Of a DNA stretch of 64,000 bases, positions 47,792 through 55,738 are shown one piece after another. This stretch comes from Sphingobium sp. MI1205 (lineage in GTDB: Bacteria > Pseudomonadota > Alphaproteobacteria > Sphingomonadales > Sphingomonadaceae). The translations under genes and the position numbers were made by a program. The notes below the pieces were generated by a model, which ran no database searches, was not told where the DNA came from, and was given only the letters and a program-made list of their open reading frames with translations. Every line of letters starts with the position of its first letter. Within the stretch, counting starts at the first letter, position 1. Location of the stretch: positions 2,361,501 through 2,425,500 of the forward strand of contig NZ_CP005188.1 of assembly GCF_001563285.1 (NCBI RefSeq), read 5' to 3'.

Positions 47792-48108
47792 CAGCTGCGC
47801 GCCTGCGCTTCGATCAGGTCCGCTGTTCGGACGAGGTTTTCCGCCAGCTGGCGCAGCAGCGGAACGGACATCGCGTGATGTACCGATTGCGTTCCGATGC
47901 GCAGCGCGATCAGCGCATGGGTGAGCCTGTCATCCTTTCCGGTCGCGCAATACATGACCTCTTCCGCCGGGATGCTCATCACGCGCGCATCGCCGTTGTG
48001 GAAGGGGATGAATTCGATCGAGGAGGGCAGCACATCGACGCCTTCTTCGATCTTCGACCAGTCGATTACGAAGTCGCCGAGCCGATCCTTGGCTTTCTTG
48101 AACACCAT
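47791..48108 (-). CDS. phage protein of unknown function (105 aa)
   Basis: A compact alpha/beta protein with the segments LGDFVIDWSKIEEGVDVLPS, FIPFHNGDARVMSIPAEEVMYC and a C-terminal helix LLRQLAENLVRTADLIEAQ. It lies two bases from the sliding clamp gene stop. Its place suggests a role with the replication proteins. Confidence 0.62.
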   Translation of the reverse strand: MVFKKAKDRLGDFVIDWSKIEEGVDVLPSSIEFIPFHNGDARVMSIPAEEVMYCATGKDDRLTHALIALRIGTQSVHHAMSVPLLRQLAENLVRTADLIEAQARS

Positions 48109-48110
48109 CG

Positions 48111-49325
48111 TCAGACCCTCATCGGCATAAGGACGTAGAAGGACGTGGCCTGCTCATCCTGCCGCCACAGCGTCGGTCCGGCGGGATCGGTCATCAGCAC
48201 TTCGGCAGGGCCACCCGCCAGATGGTCGAGCACCGCCAGCAGATAGCTGCCGTTGAAGCCGATCGTCAGCTCACCGCCCTCGTGCGCGACGGCCAGCTCT
48301 TCGGTGCCGCGTCCATTTTCGGGGCTGACCGATTCCAGTTGCAGCAGTTCTCCGCCGAAGACGGCCTTCACCAGCCGCGTCTTTTCGGTCGTGACGACGA
48401 TCACGCGGTCGACCGCTTCGCGCAGGATGGACGGCGTGAACTCGCACCGCTTGTCGGTGCCGATGGGGATCACCCGGGTATAATCGGGATATTGGCCGTC
48501 GATCAGCTTGGTCGTCAGCGTCACCGTGCCGAAGTCGAAGCGGGCCTTCTTGCCATCGGTTGCGAACTCGACCTCCGGCGACACGCCGTCATCGCCGGGC
48601 TTCAGGTCGTCGAGCAGCTTGGCGACAAGGCCGACCGCCTTGCGGCCGAGGATGATGGACGTCAGTCCCTCGCCACCGTCGGGCATGTCGGTGCGGAACA
48701 CCGCCAGGCGATGTCCGTCAGTCGCGGCCGCGCCCAGCAGTCCAGCGGGGGTCTGATGCAGATAGATGCCGTTGAGGTAATAGCGCGCTTCCTCGCTCGC
48801 CATGGCGAAGCCGACGCGATCGATCATCTGCGTCCACACCGAGGCGGGACATTCAAACTCGTGCAGCCATTCGGGCGCGGTGAGGATCGGAAAATCGGCG
48901 ACGGGCAGTGTCGGCAGGCGGAACCGGGCCCGGCCCGCGCTGACGACCAGCTGGTTGCCGTCGAGCACCATCGTGGCCAGCGCCTCCGCCGGCAGCTTCT
49001 TGGCGATGTCCTCCAGCAGCTTCGCGCCCACGGTTACGGAAATGCCCCGCGCCTTCTGCGCTTCGACCGTGGTTTCGATCATGAGGTCGAGGTCGGTGCC
49101 GGTCAGGAACAGGCGGCGCCCGTCGCAGGTGATCAACACATTGCTGAGGACGGGAATGGTGTTGCGGCTCTCGATCGCGCCGGACACGGCCTTCATCGCC
49201 GCGCGAAGCTGCTTCACCCCCACTTCGATGATCGGCGGATTGACGGGCGACTTACCCTTTCCGGCCGAGCCCTGTTCGTCACCCTCTGCCGGCGGCTCCG
49301 CCGTCGTGCTGGCTTTCGCCATCAT
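48111..49325 (-). CDS. phage-encoded DNA polymerase III beta sliding clamp (404 aa)
   Basis: The three-domain DnaN layout is present: VKQLRAAMKAVSGAIESRNTIPVLSNVLI, then TDGHRLAVFRTDMP in the middle, and ending LWRQDEQATSFYVLMPMRV with the PMR C-terminus. The N-terminus has a roughly 35-residue Ala/Gly/Lys linker absent from bacterial DnaN. Encoding its own clamp lets the phage direct host polymerase III to its genome. Two ATGs overlap the upstream stop. Confidence 0.95.
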   Translation of the reverse strand: MMAKASTTAEPPAEGDEQGSAGKGKSPVNPPIIEVGVKQLRAAMKAVSGAIESRNTIPVLSNVLITCDGRRLFLTGTDLDLMIETTVEAQKARGISVTVGAKLLEDIAKKLPAEALATMVLDGNQLVVSAGRARFRLPTLPVADFPILTAPEWLHEFECPASVWTQMIDRVGFAMASEEARYYLNGIYLHQTPAGLLGAAATDGHRLAVFRTDMPDGGEGLTSIILGRKAVGLVAKLLDDLKPGDDGVSPEVEFATDGKKARFDFGTVTLTTKLIDGQYPDYTRVIPIGTDKRCEFTPSILREAVDRVIVVTTEKTRLVKAVFGGELLQLESVSPENGRGTEELAVAHEGGELTIGFNGSYLLAVLDHLAGGPAEVLMTDPAGPTLWRQDEQATSFYVLMPMRV

Positions 49326-49609
49326 TCTGTCTCCTGCTTGATGCCCAGCCCTTCCTCGAACCGATCGAGGAACTCGGTCATGGGACGCGTGAATTTCAGG
49401 CGGGACATGGCGTTGAGGCAGTAGACCGCCACCAGCTCATTGCCGCTTTCGGTGTGGGCCAGCGCCAGCAGCTGATAGGAATCGCCGCTGGCACGATGGA
49501 CGAAATTTTTGCCGACGAGGCGGCGGTGCTCATTATGCTCGGCGAGCAGCCGCTCAATCGACTTGCGTGGGTCAGCCTTGGCCGCCGCAGGTTTCCGGCG
49601 CGTGTTCAT
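49322..49609 (-). CDS. DUF1653-like small protein (95 aa)
   Basis: The central part (VGKNFVHRASGDSYQLLALA, then ESGNELVAVYCL, then RPMTEFLDRFEE) resembles the DUF1653 pattern of a short beta-barrel with a terminal helix. The N-terminus is basic. Role unknown; it is translated together with the sliding clamp. Confidence 0.6.
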   Translation of the reverse strand: MNTRRKPAAAKADPRKSIERLLAEHNEHRRLVGKNFVHRASGDSYQLLALAHTESGNELVAVYCLNAMSRLKFTRPMTEFLDRFEEGLGIKQETE

Positions 49610-50154
49610 GCTGCCGATTCCTCCTGATCGAGCCGCTCCACCCAAAGGCCCGCTTCGATCAGGCGGCGCATCGCCTGCACCGGCCTCTCGCCCGCAGCGG
49701 CGGCGCTGTCGCACAGCCGCGCCCACAGCTCGCCCCATTGGGAGCGCGCCAGTTGCACCGCCGCTACCTGGTCGTCGCTGAGCGCAGTGTGCTGAAGCTG
49801 GCCACCGAACGACAGGCCGGTGACAGTCGCATCGACCATCCCGCCGCGCGCTCCGTTCGCGCCGATGGTCCGCGCTGCCTTGCGGTTCGCGCCCATGGCC
49901 TTCGCTTCGGCCTTTACCGATTCGGCGACAGCCGTGACGGCTTGGGCGTCAACCCGCGGATCCTGCTCCAGCATGGAGGGCGACAGCTCGAAACCGGCGA
50001 AGGCCACCTTGCCGCTGTTCCGCAGCGCGCGCAGGGCATCCTGGAAGGACGCCTTGTCGAGGCCGCTTGCCACGCGCAGCTTGGATGCGGTCCAACCGCC
50101 CACCGGCGGATGCCCTCGCAGGGTGGCGACGATGCGCGCCTGGGCCGCGTTCAT
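49606..50154 (-). CDS. phage protein with N-terminal winged-helix-like region (182 aa)
   Basis: The N-terminus (QARIVATLRGHPPVGGWTASKLRVASGLDKASFQDALRAL) fits a winged helix that would bind DNA. The rest is alanine-rich and helical with a middle VKAEAKAMGANRKAARTIG. The C-terminal half may mediate interaction with other replication proteins. Overlaps on both sides show coupling to the C5 methylase and DUF1653-like genes. Confidence 0.6.
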   Translation of the reverse strand: MNAAQARIVATLRGHPPVGGWTASKLRVASGLDKASFQDALRALRNSGKVAFAGFELSPSMLEQDPRVDAQAVTAVAESVKAEAKAMGANRKAARTIGANGARGGMVDATVTGLSFGGQLQHTALSDDQVAAVQLARSQWGELWARLCDSAAAAGERPVQAMRRLIEAGLWVERLDQEESAA

Positions 50155-51890
50155 GCCGCGATCCTTGTCGTTGCATCATCGTCATTGGCGAAGTCGACCG
50201 AGGCCAGCGCCCGCGCCATGACCGGGCTGACACTGTTGCCGCACATGCGGACCTGCGCTGTCTTCGTCAGTGGACGGCCGTTGACCTCCAGCTCGATGAT
50301 GTAATCAGCGGGGAAGCCCTGGGCGAGGAACAACTCGCGCGGGCTGAGCATCCGCATACCGATATCGACGATCGCATATTCCTCTCCCGCGATCGTCACC
50401 GTGACGAGGCCAAAGCGATCCTTCGTCGTCACCGCGCCCAGCGGCGCGTCAAGGCCATGGCCGTCATGCTCATTGCCATAATATTTGACGAGGAAGGCGC
50501 GAACCTCGGCATGATGCAGGCCCCCCGCACTGACCGTATGAAGCGGCGTGTCGGTGGGCTGGCCGTCCTTCGACGTGCCCCGCAGCTTGACGATATGGCT
50601 CGCCACCAGCTGCTGTTGCGTGCCGCGATGGGTGATGGTTGAAAGCGGCGCGGCTGCATCGCGGCCGACGACCCCGCCATTGTGCTGCGCCATGAAGGCC
50701 GCGACCAGATATTGATGCGCGCCACCAGCGGTGACGGTGTGGGTCGGCTCATCGGCGGCGGTATGGGGTTTACCACTGTTTCGCATCGTCATAACGTGCG
50801 GAACGATCAGCGCGCTATCACCCGACACCGTGACGGTGGGATATGGCTCGTCAATGCCGTGCGTGCCACGGCCCCGCCGTTTCCCGTTTCGATCTACGTC
50901 GCCATGGGCCGTGCGTGCGAAATAGGGTGCAACCACGGCGAACTCCCCGCCCTTCGCGGTCGTGATGGTGCGCAGCGGCTCGTCACCGGCATAGGCACGA
51001 CCCGCCGCCCAGCTGCTGTTGCAGACCGGCACGATGAACGGATGCGGCGCGTTGATGACGTAGCGCATGATCCCCGCAGCAATCCGGCGGCAGGTGGCAT
51101 CCTTCAGCGGTCGTGCCCGTTCGAAGATCGACGGGCAGGGAATAGACCAATCTATAATCTCGGCGGCCGTACGCCATGGCAGCAACTTTCCGCTGACGAC
51201 CGCCGGGCTGCCGGGCTTCCCATGCGTGGGCTTGGGCCAGCTGATCTTGCGCCCGTCACAGCGCGCCTTCAGGAACAGGCGCTTGCGGGAGGTCGGCGCG
51301 CCATAGTCGCAGGCCCGCAATTCCTTCCATTGCACGCGGTATCCGGCGCGACGCAGCTTCGCGACCCACTGGTTGAACGTCTTGCCTTTGCGCGCCGGAC
51401 AGGGACGGCCGTCATCGCCGAGCGGTCCCCAGGTGCGGAACTCCTCGACATTCTCCAGCCAGATGATCGCCGGGCGCAGGGCTGGGCCGAGCCGGTCGAT
51501 CCAGTGATGCACGACCCAGGCGAGGTCGCGGATGTTCTTCTCGACAGGCTTGCCGCCCTTGGCCTTGCTGAAATGCTTGCAGTCCGGCGAGAACCACGCG
51601 CCCCGCACCGGATGCGCCCGCACCACGCCGTCATCATCGGCCCAGGTCACGGCCTCCAGCGGGTCGACGCTCCAGACGCTCTGGCAATGGTGACGGGTGC
51701 GCGGATGATTGGCTGCGTGCATCGCCACCGCTTCGGGATCATGATTGATGGCGACGTGAACCTCGATCCCGGCCTGCTCCAGACCGGTCGAGGCGCCGCC
51801 CCCGCCGGCGAAATTGTCGACGTTGATGCCGACGGACCAGTCACGCTCCAGCGGCGCGCGCGCATCGTCGAGGAGGCTGACCGTCTTCAC
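50151..51890 (-). CDS. DNA cytosine-5 methyltransferase with repeat-built recognition domain (579 aa)
   Basis: Motif I (VDNFAGGGGAS, 24-34), motif IV with catalytic Cys104 (SPDCKHFSKA) and motif VI (ENVEEF, 145-150) are intact. The target recognition region (about 305-490) consists of at least four diverged repeats of a roughly 35-45-residue unit with (D/E)xPxxTVTxxG and xxVxxFxxxxxG. The C-terminal motifs IX-X include GMRMLSPRELFLAQGFP and GNSVSPVMARAL. It may protect phage DNA from host restriction. Confidence 0.94.
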   Translation of the reverse strand: MKTVSLLDDARAPLERDWSVGINVDNFAGGGGASTGLEQAGIEVHVAINHDPEAVAMHAANHPRTRHHCQSVWSVDPLEAVTWADDDGVVRAHPVRGAWFSPDCKHFSKAKGGKPVEKNIRDLAWVVHHWIDRLGPALRPAIIWLENVEEFRTWGPLGDDGRPCPARKGKTFNQWVAKLRRAGYRVQWKELRACDYGAPTSRKRLFLKARCDGRKISWPKPTHGKPGSPAVVSGKLLPWRTAAEIIDWSIPCPSIFERARPLKDATCRRIAAGIMRYVINAPHPFIVPVCNSSWAAGRAYAGDEPLRTITTAKGGEFAVVAPYFARTAHGDVDRNGKRRGRGTHGIDEPYPTVTVSGDSALIVPHVMTMRNSGKPHTAADEPTHTVTAGGAHQYLVAAFMAQHNGGVVGRDAAAPLSTITHRGTQQQLVASHIVKLRGTSKDGQPTDTPLHTVSAGGLHHAEVRAFLVKYYGNEHDGHGLDAPLGAVTTKDRFGLVTVTIAGEEYAIVDIGMRMLSPRELFLAQGFPADYIIELEVNGRPLTKTAQVRMCGNSVSPVMARALASVDFANDDDATTRIAA

Positions 51891-52189
51891 TGCGCCAGCC
51901 TTTCCACGACCTCAGGTTCCGGCGCGCACGCCCCGACCCCAATTGCTAACCGGGCAGTGACAATGTCGATCATCCGAAACGCGACGATAGGGTCGCCGAA
52001 AAGGGTCATCTGCTGAAGGACGGCGTCCGCCGCGGCGTCGGTCAGCACCAGTCGACCGGACTCCGCTGGCAGTTCATGCTCGCTCGGATTCCAGTTGTCG
52101 ACGATGTGCGAGCAGCCATAGTGGCGGGCGAACGCCTGCCTGTGTAGCGTCTTCCCGGTGCGCGTCGGCCCATGGATGATCGTGATCAT
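51887..52189 (-). CDS. small P-loop protein (100 aa)
   Basis: Walker A GPTRTGKT is near the N-terminus, and a possible Walker-B-like strand is GRLVLTDAAAD. It is too short for a full kinase and resembles small phage P-loop proteins. The start overlaps the stop of the ACP-like gene. Function not known. Confidence 0.7.
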   Translation of the reverse strand: MITIIHGPTRTGKTLHRQAFARHYGCSHIVDNWNPSEHELPAESGRLVLTDAAADAVLQQMTLFGDPIVAFRMIDIVTARLAIGVGACAPEPEVVERLAQ

Positions 52190-52560
52190 GCGGCTTTACC
52201 TCCGGCAAAAGATTGGCAGGGCAGCGATTCCGTCAAACCGAAAGGGTCGGCGGGAGCCGGTGCGACCCGAAGGACAGCTCCCGCCGTGCCGGGTGGGGTG
52301 AACAAGGCCCCGGCAGAAACATGATTCGTGACCGCCGCGACAACATCGCCGACGGTCGTCAGCGCCAGCAGCGCATCCTCCCCCAGCCTCAGCCCGAACC
52401 GGTCTTCCAGTTCGAGGTCCAGGCTCATGAGGTCGATATGATCGAGGCCGAGGTCGCGCATGAGGCGCTTCGCCGGGTCGCGCACGTCCGCTGCGTCCAG
52501 ATGAACGGGACGGATATGGAGGAGGAGAGCAGCGACCTGTTCCCTGATCGCCCCCGTCAT
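52186..52560 (-). CDS. acyl-carrier-protein-like protein lacking the carrier serine (124 aa)
   Basis: Residues about 1-80 follow the acyl carrier protein pattern, including LMRDLGLDHIDLMSLDLELEDRFG and the late TTVGDVVAAV helix. In true carrier proteins D-S-L carries phosphopantetheine on serine; here the triplet is D40-H41-I42, so that modification cannot occur. The last 45 residues are disordered and Pro-rich. It could instead bind a host ACP partner enzyme. Confidence 0.8.
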   Translation of the reverse strand: MTGAIREQVAALLLHIRPVHLDAADVRDPAKRLMRDLGLDHIDLMSLDLELEDRFGLRLGEDALLALTTVGDVVAAVTNHVSAGALFTPPGTAGAVLRVAPAPADPFGLTESLPCQSFAGGKAA

Positions 52561-52967
52561 GCGCGGTCTCCGGTCAGCTGCCGGGCCAGCGCCCTGTCCG
52601 CGAGCGCGCCGCCGATCGCCGCTACAAGAGCTTCAGCATCCCGTTCGGACAGAGCAGCGACGCCATCGGGCGTCACGACCAGCACTTCGCGGGACGCGGG
52701 GCGATAGACCGCGATAACACAGGTGGAGAATTTCCACTGCTGCTGCCGGGGCAGCTGCGCCGTTGCGCGAAACATCTCCATCCGGCCAGCCCTGACACAT
52801 GCCGTGCAGAAGAGCGCGAGCCCCTCACCGACGTCGAAAAGGACGTCCCATCCATGAGGGAGCGACGACGCCGGGACGCCCTGATGCAGCGCATCGCATG
52901 TGCAGCACTGCACCGTGTCGTCAGACACCTGCCGATCGGCGGCGATCGGATAGCCCTCGCCGCTCAT
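52557..52967 (-). CDS. cysteine-rich phage protein (136 aa)
   Basis: The start MSGEGYPIAADRQ overlaps the stop of the preceding small gene. Two cysteine pairs (QCCTCDALH and LFCTACVRAG) about 30 residues apart suggest a zinc site. The C-terminal half is helical. The function is unknown. It is translated together with the ACP-like gene (ATGA). Confidence 0.6.
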   Translation of the reverse strand: MSGEGYPIAADRQVSDDTVQCCTCDALHQGVPASSLPHGWDVLFDVGEGLALFCTACVRAGRMEMFRATAQLPRQQQWKFSTCVIAVYRPASREVLVVTPDGVAALSERDAEALVAAIGGALADRALARQLTGDRA

Positions 52968-53104
52968 GGACGCCGCCGCGCGATTGTGATGTCGAGAGTC
53001 CAACGGCCCCATGTGATGATGAGCGCCCAGCCATGGAAGTCATCGCATTCACTGAGGCCGGGGACGATCGCCCCCAGGAGGCCGAAACGGGGAAGCCAGC
53101 TCAT
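52964..53104 (-). CDS. 46-residue coupled small protein
   Basis: The ATG overlaps the stop of the upstream gene, and its own TGA overlaps the ATG of the downstream gene. The product starts MSWLPRFGLL and has hydrophobic and aromatic residues (GAIVPGLSE, DFHGWALIITWGRW). It fills an otherwise unexplained gap in the overlapping chain. The fit into the coupled series is the main evidence. Confidence 0.65.
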   Translation of the reverse strand: MSWLPRFGLLGAIVPGLSECDDFHGWALIITWGRWTLDITIARRRP

Positions 53105-53382
53105 GCCTTCACCTGCCGGCTGCTGCGCTGGGCGATATAATCGCGCGTGAAGCGGGGCGGATGCGCCTTGCCCTGAAACAGGTGGACGTAGCCCTGCTCC
53201 GCGAGCTTCTTCAGCTCGTCATTGACCTCTTCGCTCGCGACATGGGAGGCATGCTCGCCATGGCCATAGAGCAGCCGGGCACCGGACTGAGCCGCAAGCA
53301 CCCATTCAAGCAGTTCTTCGCGATTGAGCTGGCGCCTTGCGGCGCCGCGTTTCGCACCCTGGTCTACCCCACCCCCGTGCAT
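53101..53382 (-). CDS. phage protein with winged-helix-like region (93 aa)
   Basis: The central region (LNREELLEWVLAAQSGARLLYG, then EVNDELKKLAEQGYVHLFQ) resembles a small winged helix, with a basic N-terminus (QGAKRGAARRQ). It follows the CII-like gene by 2 bp. It probably belongs to the early regulatory or replication set. The exact start is uncertain. Confidence 0.6.
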   Translation of the reverse strand: MHGGGVDQGAKRGAARRQLNREELLEWVLAAQSGARLLYGHGEHASHVASEEVNDELKKLAEQGYVHLFQGKAHPPRFTRDYIAQRSSRQVKA

Positions 53383-53384
53383 GC

Positions 53385-53861
53385 CTATCCCCCCTGTGCT
53401 TCCAGCGCGGCCACCAATTCGGCGGCCGCATCCTGCAATTCACGCGCCTCCTGCAGCGCTTCCCTGCGGGCATTGCGATCAAGCGCACATCCAGTGATGG
53501 CGGCCTTCATCGCGGTCATGACCCCGGCGGCCTCGCCCACCACATCGGCCAGATGCTCGCTGAGCGAGCGACCCTCGCCCTTCTCGCCGCCCTCAGGCAC
53601 CAGCAGGAAACCGGCCTGCCGGGCGAGCGCACGGGTGATGCGGGGATGGCCGGGCTTGCCGACGGTCAGCTGCTCCAGCTCCGCGACCAGGTCGATCGGC
53701 ATGAATTCGTCCCGGTTTGACGAGCAGTAATGGGAGATGCGGGACTGCGATCGGCCGAGCATCTTGGCGACCTTGTCCATCCCCTGCACGTCGTCGACGG
53801 CCGCACGGGTTTCCTTCTTCAGGTAGAGCTGGTCGGTGGAGAGGGTGACGCCGTTCGTCAT
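53385..53861 (-). CDS. CII-type phage regulatory protein (Phage_CP76 family, 158 aa)
   Basis: Residues about 10-85 follow the P2/186-type CII pattern: DQLYLKKETRAAVDDVQGMDKVAKMLGRSQSRISHY, with the helix-turn-helix around MLGRSQSRISHYCS. The C-terminal part is helical. Such regulators help decide lysogeny. The start overlaps the stop of the Cro-like gene (ATGA). Confidence 0.78.
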   Translation of the reverse strand: MTNGVTLSTDQLYLKKETRAAVDDVQGMDKVAKMLGRSQSRISHYCSSNRDEFMPIDLVAELEQLTVGKPGHPRITRALARQAGFLLVPEGGEKGEGRSLSEHLADVVGEAAGVMTAMKAAITGCALDRNARREALQEARELQDAAAELVAALEAQGG

Positions 53862-54211
53862 GCGGCAGCCCCAAGGTCGGAGTCGCTCATGCACTCATCC
53901 GCCTTATGAGATGACGCCGCCGCCAGCGCGCTGGCAATATCAGCACCATGGGGCATGATCTCGACAATGCGCTTCGCAGCCTTGGGCATGCGTTCGTCCG
54001 GCCAGTTTGCTGGCTCGCTCAGCCATGCGGTGACACGAGCGTAATTGCGCACGGTGATGTCGCGCCCTTCCCGCACGCGGGCGAAGAACTGGCTGCTGGA
54101 AATGACCCGCTCAGCTAACACGGTTAGCGGCTTACCCGCCTTCGCCGACCAGATTTCGGCTAACGCCAACATCGGATCGATGAGAACAGAGGATGGATTG
54201 TCTTGGTCCAC
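53858..54211 (-). CDS. Cro-like early regulator (117 aa)
   Basis: The first gene of the leftward early operon. A GTG at 54211 with GAGGAAG before it is chosen, because the ATG at 54271 lies upstream of the predicted promoter's start point. The middle (VISSSQFFARVREGRDITVRNYARVTAWL) fits a lambda-Cro-like helix-turn-helix. The C-terminal helix is acidic. Identity is inferred from position and motif. Confidence 0.6.
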   Translation of the reverse strand: MDQDNPSSVLIDPMLALAEIWSAKAGKPLTVLAERVISSSQFFARVREGRDITVRNYARVTAWLSEPANWPDERMPKAAKRIVEIMPHGADIASALAAASSHKADECMSDSDLGAAA

Positions 54212-54237
54212 AGCAAACGACTTCCTCACTTCGGAAG

Positions 54238-54253
54238 CCGTTACATATGACGG
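54238..54253. promoter_or_regulatory. repressor operator, left early promoter
   Basis: CCGTTACATATGACGG is a 16-bp near-palindrome (one mismatch from the consensus CCGTCACATATGACGG). It overlaps the -10 of the leftward promoter and matches two sites at 55687-55702 and 55713-55728. Confidence 0.85.
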
Positions 54254-54271
54254 TTTCTGCGTCACAGTCAA
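54242..54271 (-). promoter_or_regulatory. leftward early promoter
   Basis: TTGACT (54271-54266) and TATGTA (54247-54242) have an 18-bp spacer. The operator covers the -10, so bound repressor should block it. Predicted start near 54235. Confidence 0.65.
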
Positions 54272-54291
54272 CCGGCACGGATGACGATAGC

Positions 54292-55089
54292 ATGACGGCC
54301 CGCAAATCCGCCATAAATGCCGGTATGTCCGACACCCTCAACGACCGCATCAAAGAACGCCTGGAGCTGATTAAGCGATCGGCTTCCAATGTATCAAAGG
54401 CCGCGACGGGCAACGAGGACGCGATTCGCCGTATCTATCGAGGCCACATGCCCAGCGGCGAACGGATGGAGATGATCGCGCGCGAACTCGGCACCACCGT
54501 TGCATGGCTGCTGGGCAAGGATGATCAGCCGGCGAAACCAGAGTTGTCGCTCCCCCAGCCTTATGACTTCCCAACCTTCAGCGAGGCGGAGCGAGCTATT
54601 CCCGAAATGGCAACCTTCGATAAATTAAAGCTGGGCAAGGATGTCCCCGTTCTTGGAACAGCCATGGGGAGCGATATGCACTTCGACGAAGACGGGCTCA
54701 GTAAGATCGTCGAGATGACGGAAATCGACGAAAACGATGTGATCGATTATGTGCGCAGGCCCGCAGGGGTGGCGGGCCGCAAGGATATCTACGCGATCTA
54801 TCACACCGGCATTTCGATGCAGCCGCGCTTCTTCCCAGGCTGGTTATCGTTTGTGGAGACTCGTCGCGAGCCGAGCATCGGTGACGCAGTGATCGTCCAG
54901 GTGGCCCGGCCAGAGGGCGACGAGGGCGACGGCAGGATATACAGCGTGCTCGTAAAGACGCTGCTGAAACGGACCCAGGAATATATCGAGCTGGAGCAAT
55001 ACAACCCGCCGATAGTGTTCCGTCTGCCCGCAAAGTCCGTTCACCGGATGCACCGGATCATGGAAAATAACGACCTCTACGGTCTCTGA
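54292..55089 (+). CDS. CI-like repressor with S24 peptidase domain (265 aa)
   Basis: The N-terminal helix-turn-helix (RSASNVSKAATGNEDAIRRIYRG) is followed by a linker and a LexA/UmuD-like S24 domain. The Ser-Lys dyad is Ser175 (TGISMQPRF) and Lys222 (VLVKTLLK). Such repressors can self-cleave on activated RecA, giving SOS induction. It is the only such gene in the prophage and lies between the operators of both early operons. ATG at 54325 is an alternative start. Confidence 0.92.
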   Translation: MTARKSAINAGMSDTLNDRIKERLELIKRSASNVSKAATGNEDAIRRIYRGHMPSGERMEMIARELGTTVAWLLGKDDQPAKPELSLPQPYDFPTFSEAERAIPEMATFDKLKLGKDVPVLGTAMGSDMHFDEDGLSKIVEMTEIDENDVIDYVRRPAGVAGRKDIYAIYHTGISMQPRFFPGWLSFVETRREPSIGDAVIVQVARPEGDEGDGRIYSVLVKTLLKRTQEYIELEQYNPPIVFRLPAKSVHRMHRIMENNDLYGL

Positions 55090-55607
55090 TCGGAAGCGAC
55101 ATCCAGACCGGACACGTCGAAGGAGAATTGCGGCGTTCCCTCCCGGAACACCGTCACCTCCACCACGAGTCGGCGGGCACTGATAAGCTCGCGAGCGAAT
55201 TCTTCGCCGTCTACAATCCGTAGGCGGTTGGGCGAGAAGTCTTCCATCAGCCCCAGACGGAAGCGCCTCGCCGGACGCTCGTCAAACCGAACAAGAGCGC
55301 TGCACGGAATAGACGGCGAGCAGACTAGCTGGCCTTTCGTCAGCTCGATAATCGCACCCTGCCCGCCCGCGGCGTTGCGGGCCAGCCAGAGGCGCAACTT
55401 CGACCCGCCCTGATATGGCCAGGCAAAGTCGTGACCGTTTTCCGACTCCACCACCATGGCCAGGCTTTCGCCGCCACGAATCGGATCCGGCTGCTTCAGC
55501 ACATGCCATTTGCCGGGGCCCCGTTGGATTTGCACATCCCGCGCGCCCGACACGGGCACCTGCGTTGATGCCGAAGCCAGCAGCATGAGCAGCGCCACAG
55601 ATTTCAT
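55077..55607 (-). CDS. secreted protein encoded opposite the repressor (176 aa)
   Basis: A signal peptide (MKSVALLMLLASASTQVPVSGA) is followed by a mature part with aromatic, beta-rich sequence and two cysteines (LVCSPSIPCSALV), probably forming a disulfide in the periplasm. It is convergent with the repressor and overlaps it by 13 bp. No phage family was recognised. A location next to the repressor is common for genes expressed in lysogens (morons). Confidence 0.65.
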   Translation of the reverse strand: MKSVALLMLLASASTQVPVSGARDVQIQRGPGKWHVLKQPDPIRGGESLAMVVESENGHDFAWPYQGGSKLRLWLARNAAGGQGAIIELTKGQLVCSPSIPCSALVRFDERPARRFRLGLMEDFSPNRLRIVDGEEFARELISARRLVVEVTVFREGTPQFSFDVSGLDVASDQRP

Positions 55608-55681
55608 TCAGAATTCCCCCGGTCCAGTGGCCTCATCATACCCCTCGCAGCCCAGACGCGATATCCCGTTACGCGTGCCGC

Positions 55682-55710
55682 TTGACCCGTCACATATGAC
55701 GGTGTAGCTA
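55682..55710 (+). promoter_or_regulatory. rightward early promoter
   Basis: TTGACC (55682-55687), 17-bp spacer, then TAGCTA (55705-55710). The first operator lies in the spacer and the second covers the start region, so two repressor dimers would block it. It drives the operon 55739-62920. Confidence 0.75.
55687..55702. promoter_or_regulatory. repressor operator 1, right early promoter
   Basis: CCGTCACATATGACGG, with half sites CCGTCA and TGACGG. It lies between the -35 and -10 of the rightward promoter. Confidence 0.88.
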
Positions 55711-55712
55711 AC

Positions 55713-55728
55713 CCGTCATATGTGACGG
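55713..55728. promoter_or_regulatory. repressor operator 2, right early promoter
   Basis: CCGTCATATGTGACGG, the reverse orientation of operator 1. Its centre is 26 bp from that of operator 1, so two dimers could contact each other on one DNA face. Confidence 0.88.
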
Positions 55729-55738
55729 AGATTGCACC

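Noticed and set aside
54212..54271. ATG at 54271 as the start of the Cro-like gene
   Set aside because: The predicted promoter places transcription start near 54235, downstream of this ATG; GTG at 54211 fits better.
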